A DNA stretch of 64,000 nucleotides from contig NZ_JAHNZO010000003.1 of NCBI RefSeq assembly GCF_018998565.1, forward strand, positions 186,001 through 250,000. Direction: 5' to 3'. The notes beneath the pieces were generated by a model. That model made no database searches and was not told the origin of the DNA. It saw only the letters and a program-made list of their open reading frames with translations. A program made the position numbers and the translations under genes. Below, piece after piece: positions 48,685 to 59,020 of the stretch (positions within the stretch are counted from its first letter, which is position 1; every line of letters begins with the position of its first letter). Source of the stretch: Paenibacillus oleatilyticus. GTDB lineage: Bacteria; Bacillota; Bacilli; Paenibacillales; NBRC-103111.

Positions 48685-48694
48685 AAAGCGCTTA
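48685..48694. promoter_or_regulatory. AAGCGCTT-type operator upstream of chemoreceptor
   Basis: AAAGCGCTTA matches the palindromes found at both iol promoters. It lies in the spacer between the divergent unknown gene and the chemoreceptor. Confidence 0.45.
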
Positions 48695-48750
48695 ACCACC
48701 TGGTTGAGTTTAATTATATCCAGCCAGCCTCAGAAAAGCAACGAAAAAAC

Positions 48751-48764
48751 GGTAAACGCTTTCA
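48751..48764 (+). promoter_or_regulatory. CcpA cre-like site upstream of chemoreceptor
   Basis: GGTAAACGCTTTCA matches the cre consensus TGWAARCGNTWNCA at 13 of 14 positions, 46 bases before the chemoreceptor start. Confidence 0.5.
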
Positions 48765-48809
48765 AGAAAAAAGAAGTTCCAGCACAATGACAAAATGGGG
48801 GGCATCCGG

Positions 48810-50498
48810 GTGAGAATGAGCATCGGTAAAAAGTTGGCGGGCGGTTTTTTGGCTTTGGCGGTCATTTCCGGTATCTCAAGCGCTTTGTTTTACAGCTCGC
48901 TGCAGCAAATGAACCGGTCGTATGCTGATTTGATCGAGAGGCAGGGAGAGCTGAAGGCGATCGCGGGCCAGATCAAGTTTCATACGGCTGTGCAGAACGG
49001 CAGCCTGAATACGTACCTTTTGACGCAGGATTCCGCTTATATATCCGAGCTGAACCAGGCTAACGAGCTGATCGAGAAGGAGCTGACGCAGTCCAAGGCG
49101 CTGCTCGCCGATTCCGGCGAGGAAGAAAAGCTTGGCTACATCATGGAGCTGAACCGGCAGTACCGCGCGAAAGCGGAACAAGTATTTCAGTTGGCCGGCA
49201 AAGATGCCGAATATGCGCGCCAGGAAGCGAGAACCGGCATTGTTCCGTTGGGGGCGGTCATTACGAAGTTCGCGCAGGATTTGTCCGACCGGCAGGACCG
49301 GACGATGGCCGCAGAGATGGAGGCGAACCGGAGTCTCGTCCGCAATATAACGATGTTCACCCTATGGGTGAGTCTTGGCAATTTTGCCGCGGCTGTCCTC
49401 ATCGGCTTTGCTTTTGCGCGATACTTGTCAAGACCGCTCGTAGCCCTCAGCAAGGCGGCCGATTGGATCGCCGAGGGGAATCTCGGAGTCCAAGATGTGC
49501 GTGTCCGGCGGCAGGATGAAATCGGGGATTTGGCGAATTCCTTTCACCGAATGGCCGACAGCCTGCGGCAGCTGGTCCGGCAAATCGACGATAGCTCGGG
49601 CCAGGTCGTAGGGATTTCCAGGGAGCTGCGGTCGAGCTCGGAACAAACGGGGACGGCCGCCGAGCATATTACGGAAATTATGCAGCAGCTTGCGGACGGC
49701 TCGGAGAAGCAGGTGCAGTCCGTAGAGAGAAGCAGGGAGTCGATCGGCGACATGCTGGAGGGGATTCGGCGCATTGCCGATAACGGCGGGCAGGCAGGTT
49801 CGTTATCCGAGCTTGCGTTGGATAAGGCATTGGCCGGCGACAAGGAGATCGGGATCGTTATCCGCCAGATGGATTCGCTCCAGACAACGATAAACAACTT
49901 GGATCAGGTCATTGGAAAAATGAGCCGGCGTTCCGCCGAAATCGGACAGTTGAACAAAGTGATATCGGATATCGCCACGCAGACCAATTTACTGGCATTG
50001 AATGCGGCCGTGGAAGCGGCAAGAGCAGGCACGCACGGGCGGGGCTTTGCGGTCGTTGCGGCGGAAGTCCGCAAGCTGGCCGAACAGACCGGGCAGTCCG
50101 CCAAACAAGTCGCGGCGCTGGTGCATAATATTCAAGCGGAGACGGAGCACGTCGTCGGCTCGGTTGCTGCGGCGTCCCATGAGGTGGCGGACGGAATCCG
50201 GGTGGCCGGCGCTGCGGGACGCATATTCGAAGGGATCAAGCAGTTAGTCGATGAGGCGACGCAGCAGGTACAAGCCGTGTCCGCCGATGCCAGCCGGTTG
50301 TCTGCCGGGGCTGCCGAGATCGTCCGGTCAATGGAATCGATCGCCTCCTTATCCGAGACGATGGCGGCTGGGACCCAGCATGTGTCGGCGGCGACCGAAC
50401 AGCAATTGGCTTCAGTGCAGGAGCTGTCAGCGAATACCTCGCTGTTGACGACCATGGCCGAAGAGCTGCAGGGGACGGTTCAACGATTCAAATTATAG
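48810..50498 (+). CDS. Methyl-accepting chemotaxis protein
   Basis: This 562-residue transmembrane chemoreceptor has an N-terminal helix (~10-30), a periplasm-type four-helix-bundle sensing domain (~31-180), a second helix ([20 protein letters not shown]), a HAMP domain and a long cytoplasmic signalling coiled coil with the tip [20 protein letters not shown] and [19 protein letters not shown] 48810 is preceded by GGGGGG; ATG 48795 and 48816 are alternatives. It lies directly before the iol operon and shares its AAGCGCTT-like operator, so an inositol-related ligand is a reasonable guess, not shown. Confidence 0.92.
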   Translation: MRMSIGKKLAGGFLALAVISGISSALFYSSLQQMNRSYADLIERQGELKAIAGQIKFHTAVQNGSLNTYLLTQDSAYISELNQANELIEKELTQSKALLADSGEEEKLGYIMELNRQYRAKAEQVFQLAGKDAEYARQEARTGIVPLGAVITKFAQDLSDRQDRTMAAEMEANRSLVRNITMFTLWVSLGNFAAAVLIGFAFARYLSRPLVALSKAADWIAEGNLGVQDVRVRRQDEIGDLANSFHRMADSLRQLVRQIDDSSGQVVGISRELRSSSEQTGTAAEHITEIMQQLADGSEKQVQSVERSRESIGDMLEGIRRIADNGGQAGSLSELALDKALAGDKEIGIVIRQMDSLQTTINNLDQVIGKMSRRSAEIGQLNKVISDIATQTNLLALNAAVEAARAGTHGRGFAVVAAEVRKLAEQTGQSAKQVAALVHNIQAETEHVVGSVAAASHEVADGIRVAGAAGRIFEGIKQLVDEATQQVQAVSADASRLSAGAAEIVRSMESIASLSETMAAGTQHVSAATEQQLASVQELSANTSLLTTMAEELQGTVQRFKL

Positions 50499-50528
50499 GG
50501 ACTTTCGTCACACATTTTAAATTGATTA

Positions 50529-50586
50529 TTGCCAACGAAGGAAAACGTGAGTTATAATAATCACACACGCAAGGTAAAGCGCTTAC
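50529..50586 (+). promoter_or_regulatory. iolD promoter with downstream operator
   Basis: TTGCCA (50529-50534) and TATAAT (50553-50558) are 18 bp apart. The palindrome-like GTAAAGCGCTTAC (50574-50586) begins 16 bp after the -10, in position to block elongation or initiation. It fits a LacI-family or CcpA site. Confidence 0.65.
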
Positions 50587-50793
50587 TCTAAGTTTGAAAT
50601 AAACAGTCTTTTGTTTTAAGTAGGATGCTCGAAGCTTTTTGCTGGAATGTAAGCGGTTTTTTTTGACGAAACGGTTATTATTACGTAACGTAAAATCCTA
50701 AATTCGCCGAATAAAGGATGTTACTTGAAAGGAATCGCTGAAAAATTGAAAACGTTTTTTTGAGAATTGGTGTTCTTTACTCATGAATATTGG

Positions 50794-50805
50794 GTAAGCG
50801 CATAC
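50794..50805 (+). promoter_or_regulatory. Second operator-like site before iolD
   Basis: GTAAGCGCATAC resembles the upstream palindrome and lies 21 bases before the iolD start. It may allow looping with the site at 50574. Confidence 0.4.
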
Positions 50806-50826
50806 TCATAAAAAGGGAGGACCTGT

Positions 50827-52692
50827 ATGAAAACGATTCGTTTAACGATGGCGCAGGCATTGCTTAAATTTTTGGATAACCAGTACATCCAGATTGACGG
50901 GGAAGAACGCAAATTCGTCAAAGGCGTCATGGGGATTTTCGGGCACGGGAACGTCACGGGGCTAGGCGAGGCGCTGGAGCAGGACAAAGGCGCGCTCCAG
51001 TTCATCCAAGGCAAAAACGAGCAAGGCATGGCGCATGCGGCCATGGCTTATGCGAAGCAGAAAAACCGGCTTGAAATATTCGCGTGTACCTCTTCCATCG
51101 GTCCCGGCGCCTTGAACATGGTAACGGCGGCGGGGACCGCGACGGTGAACCGCATTCCGGTGCTGTTTCTGCCCGGAGATATTTTCGCTTGCCGACAGCC
51201 GGACCCTGTGCTTCAGCAAATCGAAGATCCGACGGACTATACGATTTCGGCGAACGATGCGTTCAAGCCGGTCAGCAAATATTGGGACCGCATTTCCCGG
51301 CCCGAGCAGTTGATCACGGCGGCCTTGAACGCGATGCGCGTGCTGACCGATCCCGTCGATACGGGCGCGGTGACGCTGTCGCTTCCGCAGGACGTGCAGT
51401 GCGAGGCGTACGACTACCCGGCTGAATTTTTCGCGAAGCGGGTCCATTACATCGAGCGGCGCACCTTGTCTCAGAGTGCGTTGGGCCGGGCGGTACAAGC
51501 GATTCGCGGCAAGAAACGGCCGCTGATCATCGCCGGAGGCGGTGTGCATTACTCGCTGGCGGTGAAGGAGCTAATCGCCTTCGCGGAAACGTTCCAAATT
51601 CCGGTGACGGAGACGCAAGCCGGAAAAAGCGCAATGCCGTGGAATCACCCGCTGTATATGGGCGCCATCGGCGTAACCGGATCGCTTGCCGCGAACCGGC
51701 TGGCGAAGGAAGCCGATCTGATCATTTCCGTGGGAACGCGTCTGGCCGATTTTCCGACCGCATCCAAGAGCGCATTCCAGCATCCAGATGTATCGTTCCT
51801 GAACATTAACGTCAGCTCCTTCGACGCGATGAAGCTGAACGCGCTCATGGCAGTCGCCGATGCGAAGGAAGCGCTTACCTCCTTGCAGGATGCCTTGGGG
51901 CAGGCCGGCTATGAAAGCGCCTACGCCGCCGACGAGCTGGAGACGGAGAAGCGGGCTTGGGACCAAGAGGTCGACCGCTTGTACGCTATGGAGCTGCCGG
52001 ACGGTCTGTCGCAGACGAGAGTCATCGGCGAAATCAACGCATCGCTCGATCCGAACGACGTGGTCGTATGCGCCGCTGGCAGCCTGCCCGGCGACCTTCA
52101 CCGGCTGTGGAGATGCGACCATCCGAACACGTACCATATGGAATACGGCTTTTCGTGCATGGGCTATGAGGTGTCGGGAGCGTTTGGGGTGAAGCTGGCC
52201 GATCCCGGGCGCGAGGTGTATGCGTTCGTCGGCGACGGCAGCTTCCTGATGCTTCATTCCGAGCTGCTGACCAGCATCCAGGAAGGGCGGAAAATCAACG
52301 TGCTGCTTCTGGATAACCACGGCTATCAGTGCATTCATAATCTCCAGCGCGGACACGGCAGCCAAGGCTTCGGCAACGAATTCCGGTACCGCTCCGCCGA
52401 CACGAACAGGCTGACAGGAGACTACGTGCCGATCGACTTCTCGCTCTATGCGCGGGCGCTTGGCGTCAAGACGTACTCGGTGCGCACGATTGACGAGCTG
52501 AAGGAAGCCTTAAAGAGCGCCAAGGAGCAAACCGTATCCACCTTGATCGAAATCAAGGTGCTCCCGGGCACGAACACAGACGGCTACGAGTCGTGGTGGC
52601 GCGTCGGCGTAGCGGAAGTATCGGAGAGCGGGAAGGTGCATCAAGCCTACGATACGATGCGGCAAAAGCTTGAAGTCGTGAAGGAAATTTAA
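50827..52692 (+). CDS. iolD: 3D-(3,5/4)-trihydroxycyclohexane-1,2-dione acylhydrolase
   Basis: IolD opens the ring of the diketone made by IolE, yielding 5-deoxy-glucuronate. The 621-residue protein is a thiamine-diphosphate enzyme: N-terminal Pyr domain with [15 protein letters not shown] and the catalytic-type Glu region, a central domain, and a C-terminal cofactor domain with [20 protein letters not shown] then [17 protein letters not shown] precedes the ATG. It heads an operon ordered iolD-iolE-iolB-iolC-iolA, controlled by the sites at 50529-50805. Confidence 0.96.
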   Translation: MKTIRLTMAQALLKFLDNQYIQIDGEERKFVKGVMGIFGHGNVTGLGEALEQDKGALQFIQGKNEQGMAHAAMAYAKQKNRLEIFACTSSIGPGALNMVTAAGTATVNRIPVLFLPGDIFACRQPDPVLQQIEDPTDYTISANDAFKPVSKYWDRISRPEQLITAALNAMRVLTDPVDTGAVTLSLPQDVQCEAYDYPAEFFAKRVHYIERRTLSQSALGRAVQAIRGKKRPLIIAGGGVHYSLAVKELIAFAETFQIPVTETQAGKSAMPWNHPLYMGAIGVTGSLAANRLAKEADLIISVGTRLADFPTASKSAFQHPDVSFLNINVSSFDAMKLNALMAVADAKEALTSLQDALGQAGYESAYAADELETEKRAWDQEVDRLYAMELPDGLSQTRVIGEINASLDPNDVVVCAAGSLPGDLHRLWRCDHPNTYHMEYGFSCMGYEVSGAFGVKLADPGREVYAFVGDGSFLMLHSELLTSIQEGRKINVLLLDNHGYQCIHNLQRGHGSQGFGNEFRYRSADTNRLTGDYVPIDFSLYARALGVKTYSVRTIDELKEALKSAKEQTVSTLIEIKVLPGTNTDGYESWWRVGVAEVSESGKVHQAYDTMRQKLEVVKEI

Positions 52693-52716
52693 CTTTTATT
52701 ATGAAGGGGCCTGCAT

Positions 52717-53637
52717 ATGAACATCGATCGCTTGAAGCTGGGAATTTCCCCGATTAACTGGGTAAATGAAGATGTGCTTGAGCTAGGGGATCACTATACG
52801 TTTGAAGATCTGTTAACCGATTTCTCGGCTCTCGGCTTCGCCGCAACGGAGAATTGCCGCAAATTCCCGAAAGATCCGGACGTACTGCGGGAAGCTTTGG
52901 CGGAGAAAGGAATCCTGCTCACTTCGCAGTGGAAGGGCGTGCTTTTTTCGGACCCGAGCTATCGGGAAGCGGAGCTGGAGGCTTACCGCAAGCATGTGCA
53001 ATTTCTGCAAAAAATGGGCAGCAAGCATGTCGTCACGTGTGAGCTCGGCGGATCGATCATCGGCGACCCGAGGCGGTCTCCTGCGGACCGGAACGTGATT
53101 CCTTTTACCGACGAGGAATGGAATCATATGGTGGACGGCTTGCATCAAGCCGGTGAAATTTGCCGCGAGCATGGCATGAAGCTGGTGTACCACTACCACA
53201 TCGGCACGAATGTCGAGCGCCCGGAGGAAATCGACCGCTTGATGGCCACCACTGACCCGGAGCTGGTTCATATGCTGTACGATACGGGCCACGCCTACTA
53301 CGGCGGCGCCGACCCGCTTGCGCTGCTGCAGCGGTACGCCGACCGGATCGCATATGTACATTTGAAAGACGTACGTCAGGACGTGCTCGACCGGGTAAGG
53401 CGTGAGAATATACCGTTCCAATCGGCGGTGATTCAGGGCGTCTACACGGTGCCGGGGGACGGCTGCATCGATTTTGCGCCGATTTTCCGGGAATTGTTCG
53501 CCCGCGGTTACGACGGCTGGATGATCATCGAAGCGGAGCAGGACCCGTCCGTGGCCAACCCGGTCGAATACGCGCGGAAGTCGAAGGACTACATTGCTGC
53601 GATCGTCAGCAATTTAACGACCAATATATCCGGATAA
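52717..53637 (+). CDS. iolE: Inosose dehydratase (2-keto-myo-inositol dehydratase)
   Basis: IolE removes water from 2-keto-myo-inositol to give the trihydroxycyclohexane-dione used by IolD. The 306-residue protein is a xylose-isomerase-like TIM barrel with LGISPINWVNEDVLELGD at the start, VTCELGGSIIGDPRRSP, GMKLVYHYHIGTNVERPEEI, LLYDTGHAYYGGADPLAL-type metal-site residues and GWMIIEAEQDPSVANP. AAGGGG precedes the ATG. It sits between iolD and iolB in the operon. Confidence 0.95.
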   Translation: MNIDRLKLGISPINWVNEDVLELGDHYTFEDLLTDFSALGFAATENCRKFPKDPDVLREALAEKGILLTSQWKGVLFSDPSYREAELEAYRKHVQFLQKMGSKHVVTCELGGSIIGDPRRSPADRNVIPFTDEEWNHMVDGLHQAGEICREHGMKLVYHYHIGTNVERPEEIDRLMATTDPELVHMLYDTGHAYYGGADPLALLQRYADRIAYVHLKDVRQDVLDRVRRENIPFQSAVIQGVYTVPGDGCIDFAPIFRELFARGYDGWMIIEAEQDPSVANPVEYARKSKDYIAAIVSNLTTNISG

Positions 53638-53659
53638 CGGGGAAGGGGAATGGTTTCAG

Positions 53660-54475
53660 ATGGCGGATCTTATTGTGCCGAGCCGCAAAACGGCGGACGA
53701 GCAAGGGAACGTACTCACGATTACGCCGGAATCGGCGGGCTGGACATATGTCGGCTTCGAAGTGTACCGGTTGAGCCAGGGCCAGCGCTTAAAGAAGGAA
53801 ACGGGCGATCAAGAGGTATGTCTGGTGCTGTTGTCGGGCAAGGCGAATGTGGCGACCTCCGAGCTTAAGCTGGACAACATCGGGCAGCGCATGAGCGTCT
53901 TTGAACAAATCCCTCCGTACAGCGTCTATGTCCCGAACGGCGACTTCTTCGAAGTAACGGCGACGACGGAGCTGGAGCTGGCCGTATGTGCGGCGCCGGG
54001 CTATGGCAGTCATCCGGCGAGACTCATTGCTCCCGAGCAGGTCGGAGTGGAAAAGAGAGGCTACGGGAATATCGAGCGACATATCCATAACATTTTGCCC
54101 GAGCAGTCGCCTGCAGATAGCCTGCTGGTGGTCGAGGTGTTTACGCCGAACGGGCATTGGTCCAGCTACCCGCCGCATAAGCATGATCAGGACAATTTGC
54201 CGAACGAATCGTATCTGGAAGAAACGTATTACCACAAAATTAACCCGGCCGAAGGCTTTGCCGTTCAACGGGTCTACACGCTCGACGGAGAGCTGGATGA
54301 AACGATGATCGTGAAAAACGGGGACGCCGTGCTGGTGCCCAAGGGCTTCCATCCCGTATCCGCGCCGCCGGGGTATGATGTGTACTATTTGAACGTGATG
54401 GCGGGTCCGGTGCGCACCTGGCGCTTTTATAACGATCCGGCGCACGAATGGCTGATGACAAACGCGAAAAAATAA
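53660..54475 (+). CDS. iolB: 5-deoxy-glucuronate isomerase
   Basis: IolB isomerises 5-deoxy-glucuronate to 5-dehydro-2-deoxygluconate. The 271-residue protein has the two-domain cupin structure of the family with WTYVGFEVYRLSQGQRL in the first half and WSSYPPHKHDQDNLPNESYLEETYYHK carrying the metal-binding His and Glu residues. GPVRTWRFYNDPAHEWL ends it. GGGGAAGGGG lies upstream of the ATG. It is 22 bases after iolE and 36 before iolC. Confidence 0.96.
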   Translation: MADLIVPSRKTADEQGNVLTITPESAGWTYVGFEVYRLSQGQRLKKETGDQEVCLVLLSGKANVATSELKLDNIGQRMSVFEQIPPYSVYVPNGDFFEVTATTELELAVCAAPGYGSHPARLIAPEQVGVEKRGYGNIERHIHNILPEQSPADSLLVVEVFTPNGHWSSYPPHKHDQDNLPNESYLEETYYHKINPAEGFAVQRVYTLDGELDETMIVKNGDAVLVPKGFHPVSAPPGYDVYYLNVMAGPVRTWRFYNDPAHEWLMTNAKK

Positions 54476-54511
54476 ATTTTCCAATCGCATACGATGGAGG
54501 TGCGCCGAGAG

Positions 54512-55519
54512 ATGAACCATATCACGTTTCAGCAGGACCGGGAGCTGGATTTTATCGGGCTTGGCCGGCTGTGCATTGACCTGAACGCCAACGAGATTAA
54601 CCGGCCGATGGAGGAAACGCTTACCTTTACGAAATATGTGGGGGGCTCGCCCGCCAACATTACGATCGCGTTAGCCAAATTAGGCGCGCGCACGGGATTT
54701 ATCGGCAAAGTATCGGACGATCAATTCGGCCGTTTCATCAAGAGCTACCTGCACAAGCTAAACATCGATACGCGCAATGTGGTGACCGATCATACCGGCG
54801 CGGTGACGGGGCTGGCGTTTACCGAAATCAAGTCGCCAACCGATTGCAGTATCCTGATGTACCGCGACAACGTCGCCGATCTGAAGCTGGAAGCGGGCGA
54901 GGTGCAGGAGGATTTCATCAAGCGGGCGAAGGCGATCTTGATCTCCGGCACGGCGCTGGCGTCAAGCCCGTCCAGGGAAGCTGTTTTTCAAGCGATTGAG
55001 TATGCGCGCAAGCACCAAGTGGTCATTATTTTCGACGTGGATTACCGCCGCTGGACGTGGAAGTCGAAGGAAGAGACGGCCATTTACTGCAATCTGGTCG
55101 CGGAGCAGTGCGATGTCATTATTGCGGGCAGGGAAGAGTTCGATGTGATGGAAATCGTCACCGGGCCGGAAGTGAAAGACGATCTCGCCACGGCGCAGCG
55201 CTGGTTCGAGCGTCAGGCGAAAATCGTTGTCGTCAAGCATGGCGGAGACGGCTCCATTGTGTTTACGAAGGACGGGGGCAGCAGCCGGGGCGGCATTTTC
55301 CCGGCGAAGCAAGTGATCAAAACGTTCGGTGCGGGAGATTCGTTCGCGGGCGCGTTCATTTACGGCTTGCTGCAGGGCTGGCCTGTCGAGAAATGCCAGG
55401 AGTTCGGCAGCGCGTCGGCTTCCATCGTCGTTTCCAGCCACAGCTGCTCCGATGCAATGCCGACCGTCGAGCAGATTGAGAATTTGATCAAGGAGCACCG
55501 GGCGAATAGCCGCATTTAA
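54512..55519 (+). CDS. iolC: 5-dehydro-2-deoxygluconokinase
   Basis: IolC phosphorylates 5-dehydro-2-deoxygluconate; the product induces the iol operon in B. subtilis by releasing IolR. The 335-residue PfkB-family kinase has signature 1 VGGSPANITIALAKLGARTGF and the catalytic signature 2 FGAGDSFAGAFIYGLLQG with its Asp base. I choose ATG 54512 (MNHITFQQDRELDF), because GGAGGTG lies just before it; ATG 54494 includes the RBS. A large inverted-repeat element starts at the stop codon. Confidence 0.95.
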   Translation: MNHITFQQDRELDFIGLGRLCIDLNANEINRPMEETLTFTKYVGGSPANITIALAKLGARTGFIGKVSDDQFGRFIKSYLHKLNIDTRNVVTDHTGAVTGLAFTEIKSPTDCSILMYRDNVADLKLEAGEVQEDFIKRAKAILISGTALASSPSREAVFQAIEYARKHQVVIIFDVDYRRWTWKSKEETAIYCNLVAEQCDVIIAGREEFDVMEIVTGPEVKDDLATAQRWFERQAKIVVVKHGGDGSIVFTKDGGSSRGGIFPAKQVIKTFGAGDSFAGAFIYGLLQGWPVEKCQEFGSASASIVVSSHSCSDAMPTVEQIENLIKEHRANSRI

Positions 55520-55693
55520 AAGTACGGTGAATCACAGCGGAGCGGGCGGAATCGTCCTGAAGAAGCGAAAGCGGTCGCCTTTGTCCCCGGATTCTAACCG
55601 ATAAAGAAGTTATAGAATCCAAGAATCCGGGGGCAAGAGCGATCGGAAGGACGATCCGCACGCGCAGCGGTCTGTATTCACCGTACTTTTAAA
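55515..55693. repeat. 179-bp imperfect inverted repeat between iolC and iolA
   Basis: The ends TTTAAAAGTACGGTGAAT (55515-55532) and ATTCACCGTACTTTTAAA (55676-55693) are perfect 18-bp inverted arms, and most of the interior is also complementary (GCGGAATCGTCCT with AGGACGATCCGC; TGTCCCCGGATTCT with AGAATCCGGGGGCA). The left arm includes the iolC stop codon. It is a palindromic intergenic element or an RNA-processing hairpin inside the operon. Confidence 0.85.
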
Positions 55694-55726
55694 CCACACA
55701 ACACAAAGAAAAGGGGAACAACTACC

Positions 55727-57178
55727 ATGTCGAACGAAAAGCTTCTGCAAAATTACATTGGCGGGCAATGGGTGGATGCCACTTCGGGCAAAGAAGATAT
55801 CGTGACGAATCCGGCGACCGGCGAAGTGCTGGCGAGAGTGCCGCTGTCTTCGCGGGACGATCTCGATCAAGCCGTCCGGACGGCGAAAGAAGCGTTCAAG
55901 CAGTGGAGCCGCGTGCCGGTGCCGAGAAGAGCGCGCATCATGTTCAAATACCAGCAGCTGCTCGTGGAGCATTGGGATGAGCTGGCCCGCTTAGTCACGC
56001 TGGAGAACGGCAAAAATTACCCTGAAGCTTACGGCGAAGTGCAGCGGGGCATCGAATGCGTCGAATTTGCAGCGGGCGTGCCGACCTTGATGATGGGCAG
56101 CGTGCTGCCGGATATCGCGACCGGTCTGGAATCGAACATGTACCGTTATCCGATCGGCGTCGTCGGCGGAATTACGCCGTTCAACTTCCCGATGATGGTG
56201 CCTTGCTGGATGTTCCCGCTGGCGATCGCTTGCGGCAACACCTTCGTCCTGAAGCCGTCGGAGAGAACGCCGATTCTGGCGTGCCGCTTGGCGGAATTGC
56301 TGCAGGAAGCGGGCCTGCCGGACGGCGTGTTCAACATCGTCCATGGGGCGCACGATGTCGTCAACGGCCTGCTGGAGCATCAGGACGTAGCGGCGATTTC
56401 CTTCGTCGGCTCGCAGCCGGTGGCGGAATACGTCTACAAGACGGCGGCCGCTCACGGCAAGCGGGTGCAGGCGCTCGGCGGCGCGAAAAACCACTCCATC
56501 GTGCTGCCGGATGCTGATATGGATCTGACCGTCAAAGAAATTATTAATGCGGCTTTCGGCTCGGCGGGCGAACGGTGCATGGCTTGCTCCGTTGTCGTGG
56601 CCGTAGGCGATACCGCCGACACGCTGGCCGAGCGTCTGGTGGCGGCGGCCAAGCAATTAACGATCGGTAACGGCATCGAGAAAGGTAATTTCCTCGGCCC
56701 GGTTATCCGCCAATCGCATAAAGAAAGAACAGTCGGTTATATCGAAAAAGGACGCGAAGAGGGCGCAGCGCTCCTGCTGGACGGACGCGAATGCGAAGCG
56801 GCTTCGGGAGACGGCTATTTCGTCGGGCCGACGATCTTCGACCACGCGAAGCCGGGCATGACGATCTGGAACGACGAAATTTTTGCACCCGTACTGCAGA
56901 TCGTGCGCGCCGACAGCTTGACCGAAGCGATTGATATCGCCAATCAGTCCGAATTTGCCAACGGCGCCTGCCTGTACACGGACAGCGCCAAGGCCGTGCG
57001 CCAGTTCCGGGAAACGATCGATGCCGGCATGCTCGGCATTAACGTAGGGGTACCTGCGCCGATGGCTTTCTTCCCGTTCTCCGGCTACAAAAAGTCGTTC
57101 TACGGGGATCTGCACGCCAACGGCAAAGACGGCGTCGAATTCTACACGCGCAAAAAAATGGTCACCGCCCGTTATTAA
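55727..57178 (+). CDS. iolA: Methylmalonate-semialdehyde dehydrogenase (CoA-acylating)
   Basis: IolA oxidises malonic or methylmalonic semialdehyde to acetyl-CoA or propionyl-CoA and CO2, the last iol step. The 483-residue aldehyde dehydrogenase shows [20 protein letters not shown], the glycine-rich [11 protein letters not shown], and catalytic Cys in [25 protein letters not shown] precedes the ATG. It is separated from iolC by the inverted-repeat element, so its expression may differ from the upstream genes. A terminator follows at 57184. No iolJ aldolase gene is seen in the window. Confidence 0.96.
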   Translation: MSNEKLLQNYIGGQWVDATSGKEDIVTNPATGEVLARVPLSSRDDLDQAVRTAKEAFKQWSRVPVPRRARIMFKYQQLLVEHWDELARLVTLENGKNYPEAYGEVQRGIECVEFAAGVPTLMMGSVLPDIATGLESNMYRYPIGVVGGITPFNFPMMVPCWMFPLAIACGNTFVLKPSERTPILACRLAELLQEAGLPDGVFNIVHGAHDVVNGLLEHQDVAAISFVGSQPVAEYVYKTAAAHGKRVQALGGAKNHSIVLPDADMDLTVKEIINAAFGSAGERCMACSVVVAVGDTADTLAERLVAAAKQLTIGNGIEKGNFLGPVIRQSHKERTVGYIEKGREEGAALLLDGRECEAASGDGYFVGPTIFDHAKPGMTIWNDEIFAPVLQIVRADSLTEAIDIANQSEFANGACLYTDSAKAVRQFRETIDAGMLGINVGVPAPMAFFPFSGYKKSFYGDLHANGKDGVEFYTRKKMVTARY

Positions 57179-57183
57179 GGCGG

Positions 57184-57203
57184 AAGCGGCTTCGCTTTTT
57201 TTG
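57184..57203 (+). terminator. Terminator of the iol operon
   Basis: AAGCG-GCTT-CGCTT hairpin followed by TTTTTTT, 5 bases after the iolA stop. Confidence 0.75.
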
Positions 57204-57262
57204 GGCAATGGCGGAGCCGCTCCGTTTCAAAAAAAACGTGTAAAGAAAATCACAGAAGCATA

Positions 57263-57311
57263 TTGCAATTTCTCAAAACCCTCGATATAATCGCATTAAG
57301 GAAAGCGCTTT
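57263..57311 (+). promoter_or_regulatory. Promoter and operator of the ABC importer operon
   Basis: TTGCAA (57263-57268) and TATAAT (57286-57291) are 17 bp apart. The perfect palindrome AAAGCGCTTT (57302-57311) starts 10 bp after the -10, near the expected transcription start. The layout mirrors the iolD promoter. Confidence 0.7.
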
Positions 57312-57448
57312 ATTTATCTCGATTGGGGTAGCTCTTCCAAATGACAATGCCGATAAATAAAGGAAAGTCATGGAAAAACGATCGTTATCAAGGTCATGGT
57401 AAAGCGACTTATATGGCGGAAAACGGATTATTTTTTTTAGATTTTGAT

Positions 57449-57458
57449 TAAGCGCTTA
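57449..57458 (+). promoter_or_regulatory. Second operator palindrome of the importer operon
   Basis: TAAGCGCTTA is a perfect 10-bp palindrome, 58 bases before the ATPase start and 147 bp from the site at 57302. A weaker relative (GTAAAGCGACTTA) lies at about 57399. Confidence 0.55.
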
Positions 57459-57516
57459 CTTTCATTCCTCGCGGTACACACGGAGAAAGGCTTTGCTTTT
57501 TGAAAGGGGTTACGAC

Positions 57517-59019
57517 ATGGGAGAACGCGATGCTTTATTGGAACTGAGGGGAATCAACAAAGGCTTTTCGGGCAACCAGGTGTTGAAGGAGATTCATCTG
57601 GACATCCGGCCGGGCGAGGTGCATGTCCTGCTGGGGGAGAACGGGGCGGGCAAATCGACGCTGATCAAGATTATGACCGGCGCGTATACGAAGGATTCCG
57701 GCGACATCTTCTGGGAGTCGAACAAGGTGGAAATCAACGGTCCGGTCGACGCGATGAATCTCGGGATCGCCACGATCTACCAGGAGCTTAACCTCATTCC
57801 CGAGCTGACGGTATACGAGAACATCTTTCTGGGCCGGGAGCTGAAGAAGAACGGCAAATATTCGCTGCTGGACCGCAAGACGATGCGGCTCAAGGCCGAG
57901 GAATATTTGAAGCAGCTCGGGCAGGATATTTCCCCGGACGCCAAAGTTTCCACGCTTGGCATCGGACAGCAACAGTTGGTCGAAATAGCGAAAGCGTTAA
58001 CCATCAATGCGAAGCTGATCATTATGGACGAACCGTCCTCCAGCCTAAGCGAATCGGAAATCGAACAGTTGCTGACAACGGTGATGGAGCTGCGCAAGCA
58101 GGGAATTGCGATCGTCTACATCTCGCACAAGCTGGAAGAAAACAAGCGGATCGGCGACCGGATCTCGATTTTGCGGGACGGCCGGAAAATCGAAACGTTG
58201 AGCATGGCGGAGACGGATACCGAGAAGATGATCCAACTGATGGTCGGCCGGAGCCTGGACGAGAAATATCCGAAAATGAACTTCCAGCTCGGGGAAGAAG
58301 GCTTGCGGGTCGAAGGTCTGCGGCTAAAGAACTCGAGCAAGGAGATCAGCTTCACGGCGTATCAAGGACAAATTCTCGGTTTTTCCGGTCTTGTCGGCGC
58401 CGGGAGGACGGAGCTGGCCCGGGGCATCTTCGGGGTCGATCCGGTCGATCGGGGCAAGGTGTACGTGTTCGGCAAAGAGGTCAAGATCAAATGTCCGGAG
58501 GACGCGATCAAAGCGGGACTCGCTTTTATTACCGAGGACCGCAAAGGCGAAGGCTTGATCCTCGATCAGACGCTCGAATTCAATATCACCATTGCCAACC
58601 TGAAGAAGTTGAAGAAAAACAAGTTTTTGCACAAAGACAAGATGAAAGCGCTTGCTATCGATTATTTGAAGGAGCTGCAGGTGCGTCCCGGAGATATTGC
58701 CGCACAGGCGCGCAAGCTCAGCGGCGGCAATCAGCAGAAGGTTGTTATCGCGAAATGGCTCTGCACGAACGCCAAAGTATTCATCTTCGACGAACCGACA
58801 AGGGGGATTGACGTCGGCGCGAAGGTGGAGGTATACCGGCTGATCAATTCATTGGTGCAGGACGGTGCGGTGGTGATCATTATTTCGTCGGAGCTGCCCG
58901 AGATACTGGGCATTTGCGACCGCATTCTGGTCATGAACGAAGGGCAGATCGTCGACGACATGCTCAGGGAACAGGCGGATCAGGAAAAAATCATGAAGTC
59001 CGCGACAAGGGGGAATTAA
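57517..59019 (+). CDS. Ribose/inositol-type ABC importer ATPase (RbsA-like)
   Basis: This 500-residue protein has two ABC domains in tandem, as in RbsA, MglA and inositol importers. Domain 1: Walker A LLGENGAGKSTLIKIM, signature near LGIGQQQLVEIAKAL, Walker B LIIMDEPSSSLS. Domain 2: degenerate Walker A FSGLVGAGRTELARGI, signature LSGGNQQKVVIAKWL and FIFDEPTRGIDVG. AAAGGGG precedes ATG 57517; the frame from 57493 has no RBS. Context with iol genes and two inositol-type dehydrogenases suggests inositol import. The permease starts 1 base after the stop. Confidence 0.93.
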   Translation: MGERDALLELRGINKGFSGNQVLKEIHLDIRPGEVHVLLGENGAGKSTLIKIMTGAYTKDSGDIFWESNKVEINGPVDAMNLGIATIYQELNLIPELTVYENIFLGRELKKNGKYSLLDRKTMRLKAEEYLKQLGQDISPDAKVSTLGIGQQQLVEIAKALTINAKLIIMDEPSSSLSESEIEQLLTTVMELRKQGIAIVYISHKLEENKRIGDRISILRDGRKIETLSMAETDTEKMIQLMVGRSLDEKYPKMNFQLGEEGLRVEGLRLKNSSKEISFTAYQGQILGFSGLVGAGRTELARGIFGVDPVDRGKVYVFGKEVKIKCPEDAIKAGLAFITEDRKGEGLILDQTLEFNITIANLKKLKKNKFLHKDKMKALAIDYLKELQVRPGDIAAQARKLSGGNQQKVVIAKWLCTNAKVFIFDEPTRGIDVGAKVEVYRLINSLVQDGAVVIIISSELPEILGICDRILVMNEGQIVDDMLREQADQEKIMKSATRGN

Positions 59020-59020
59020 G

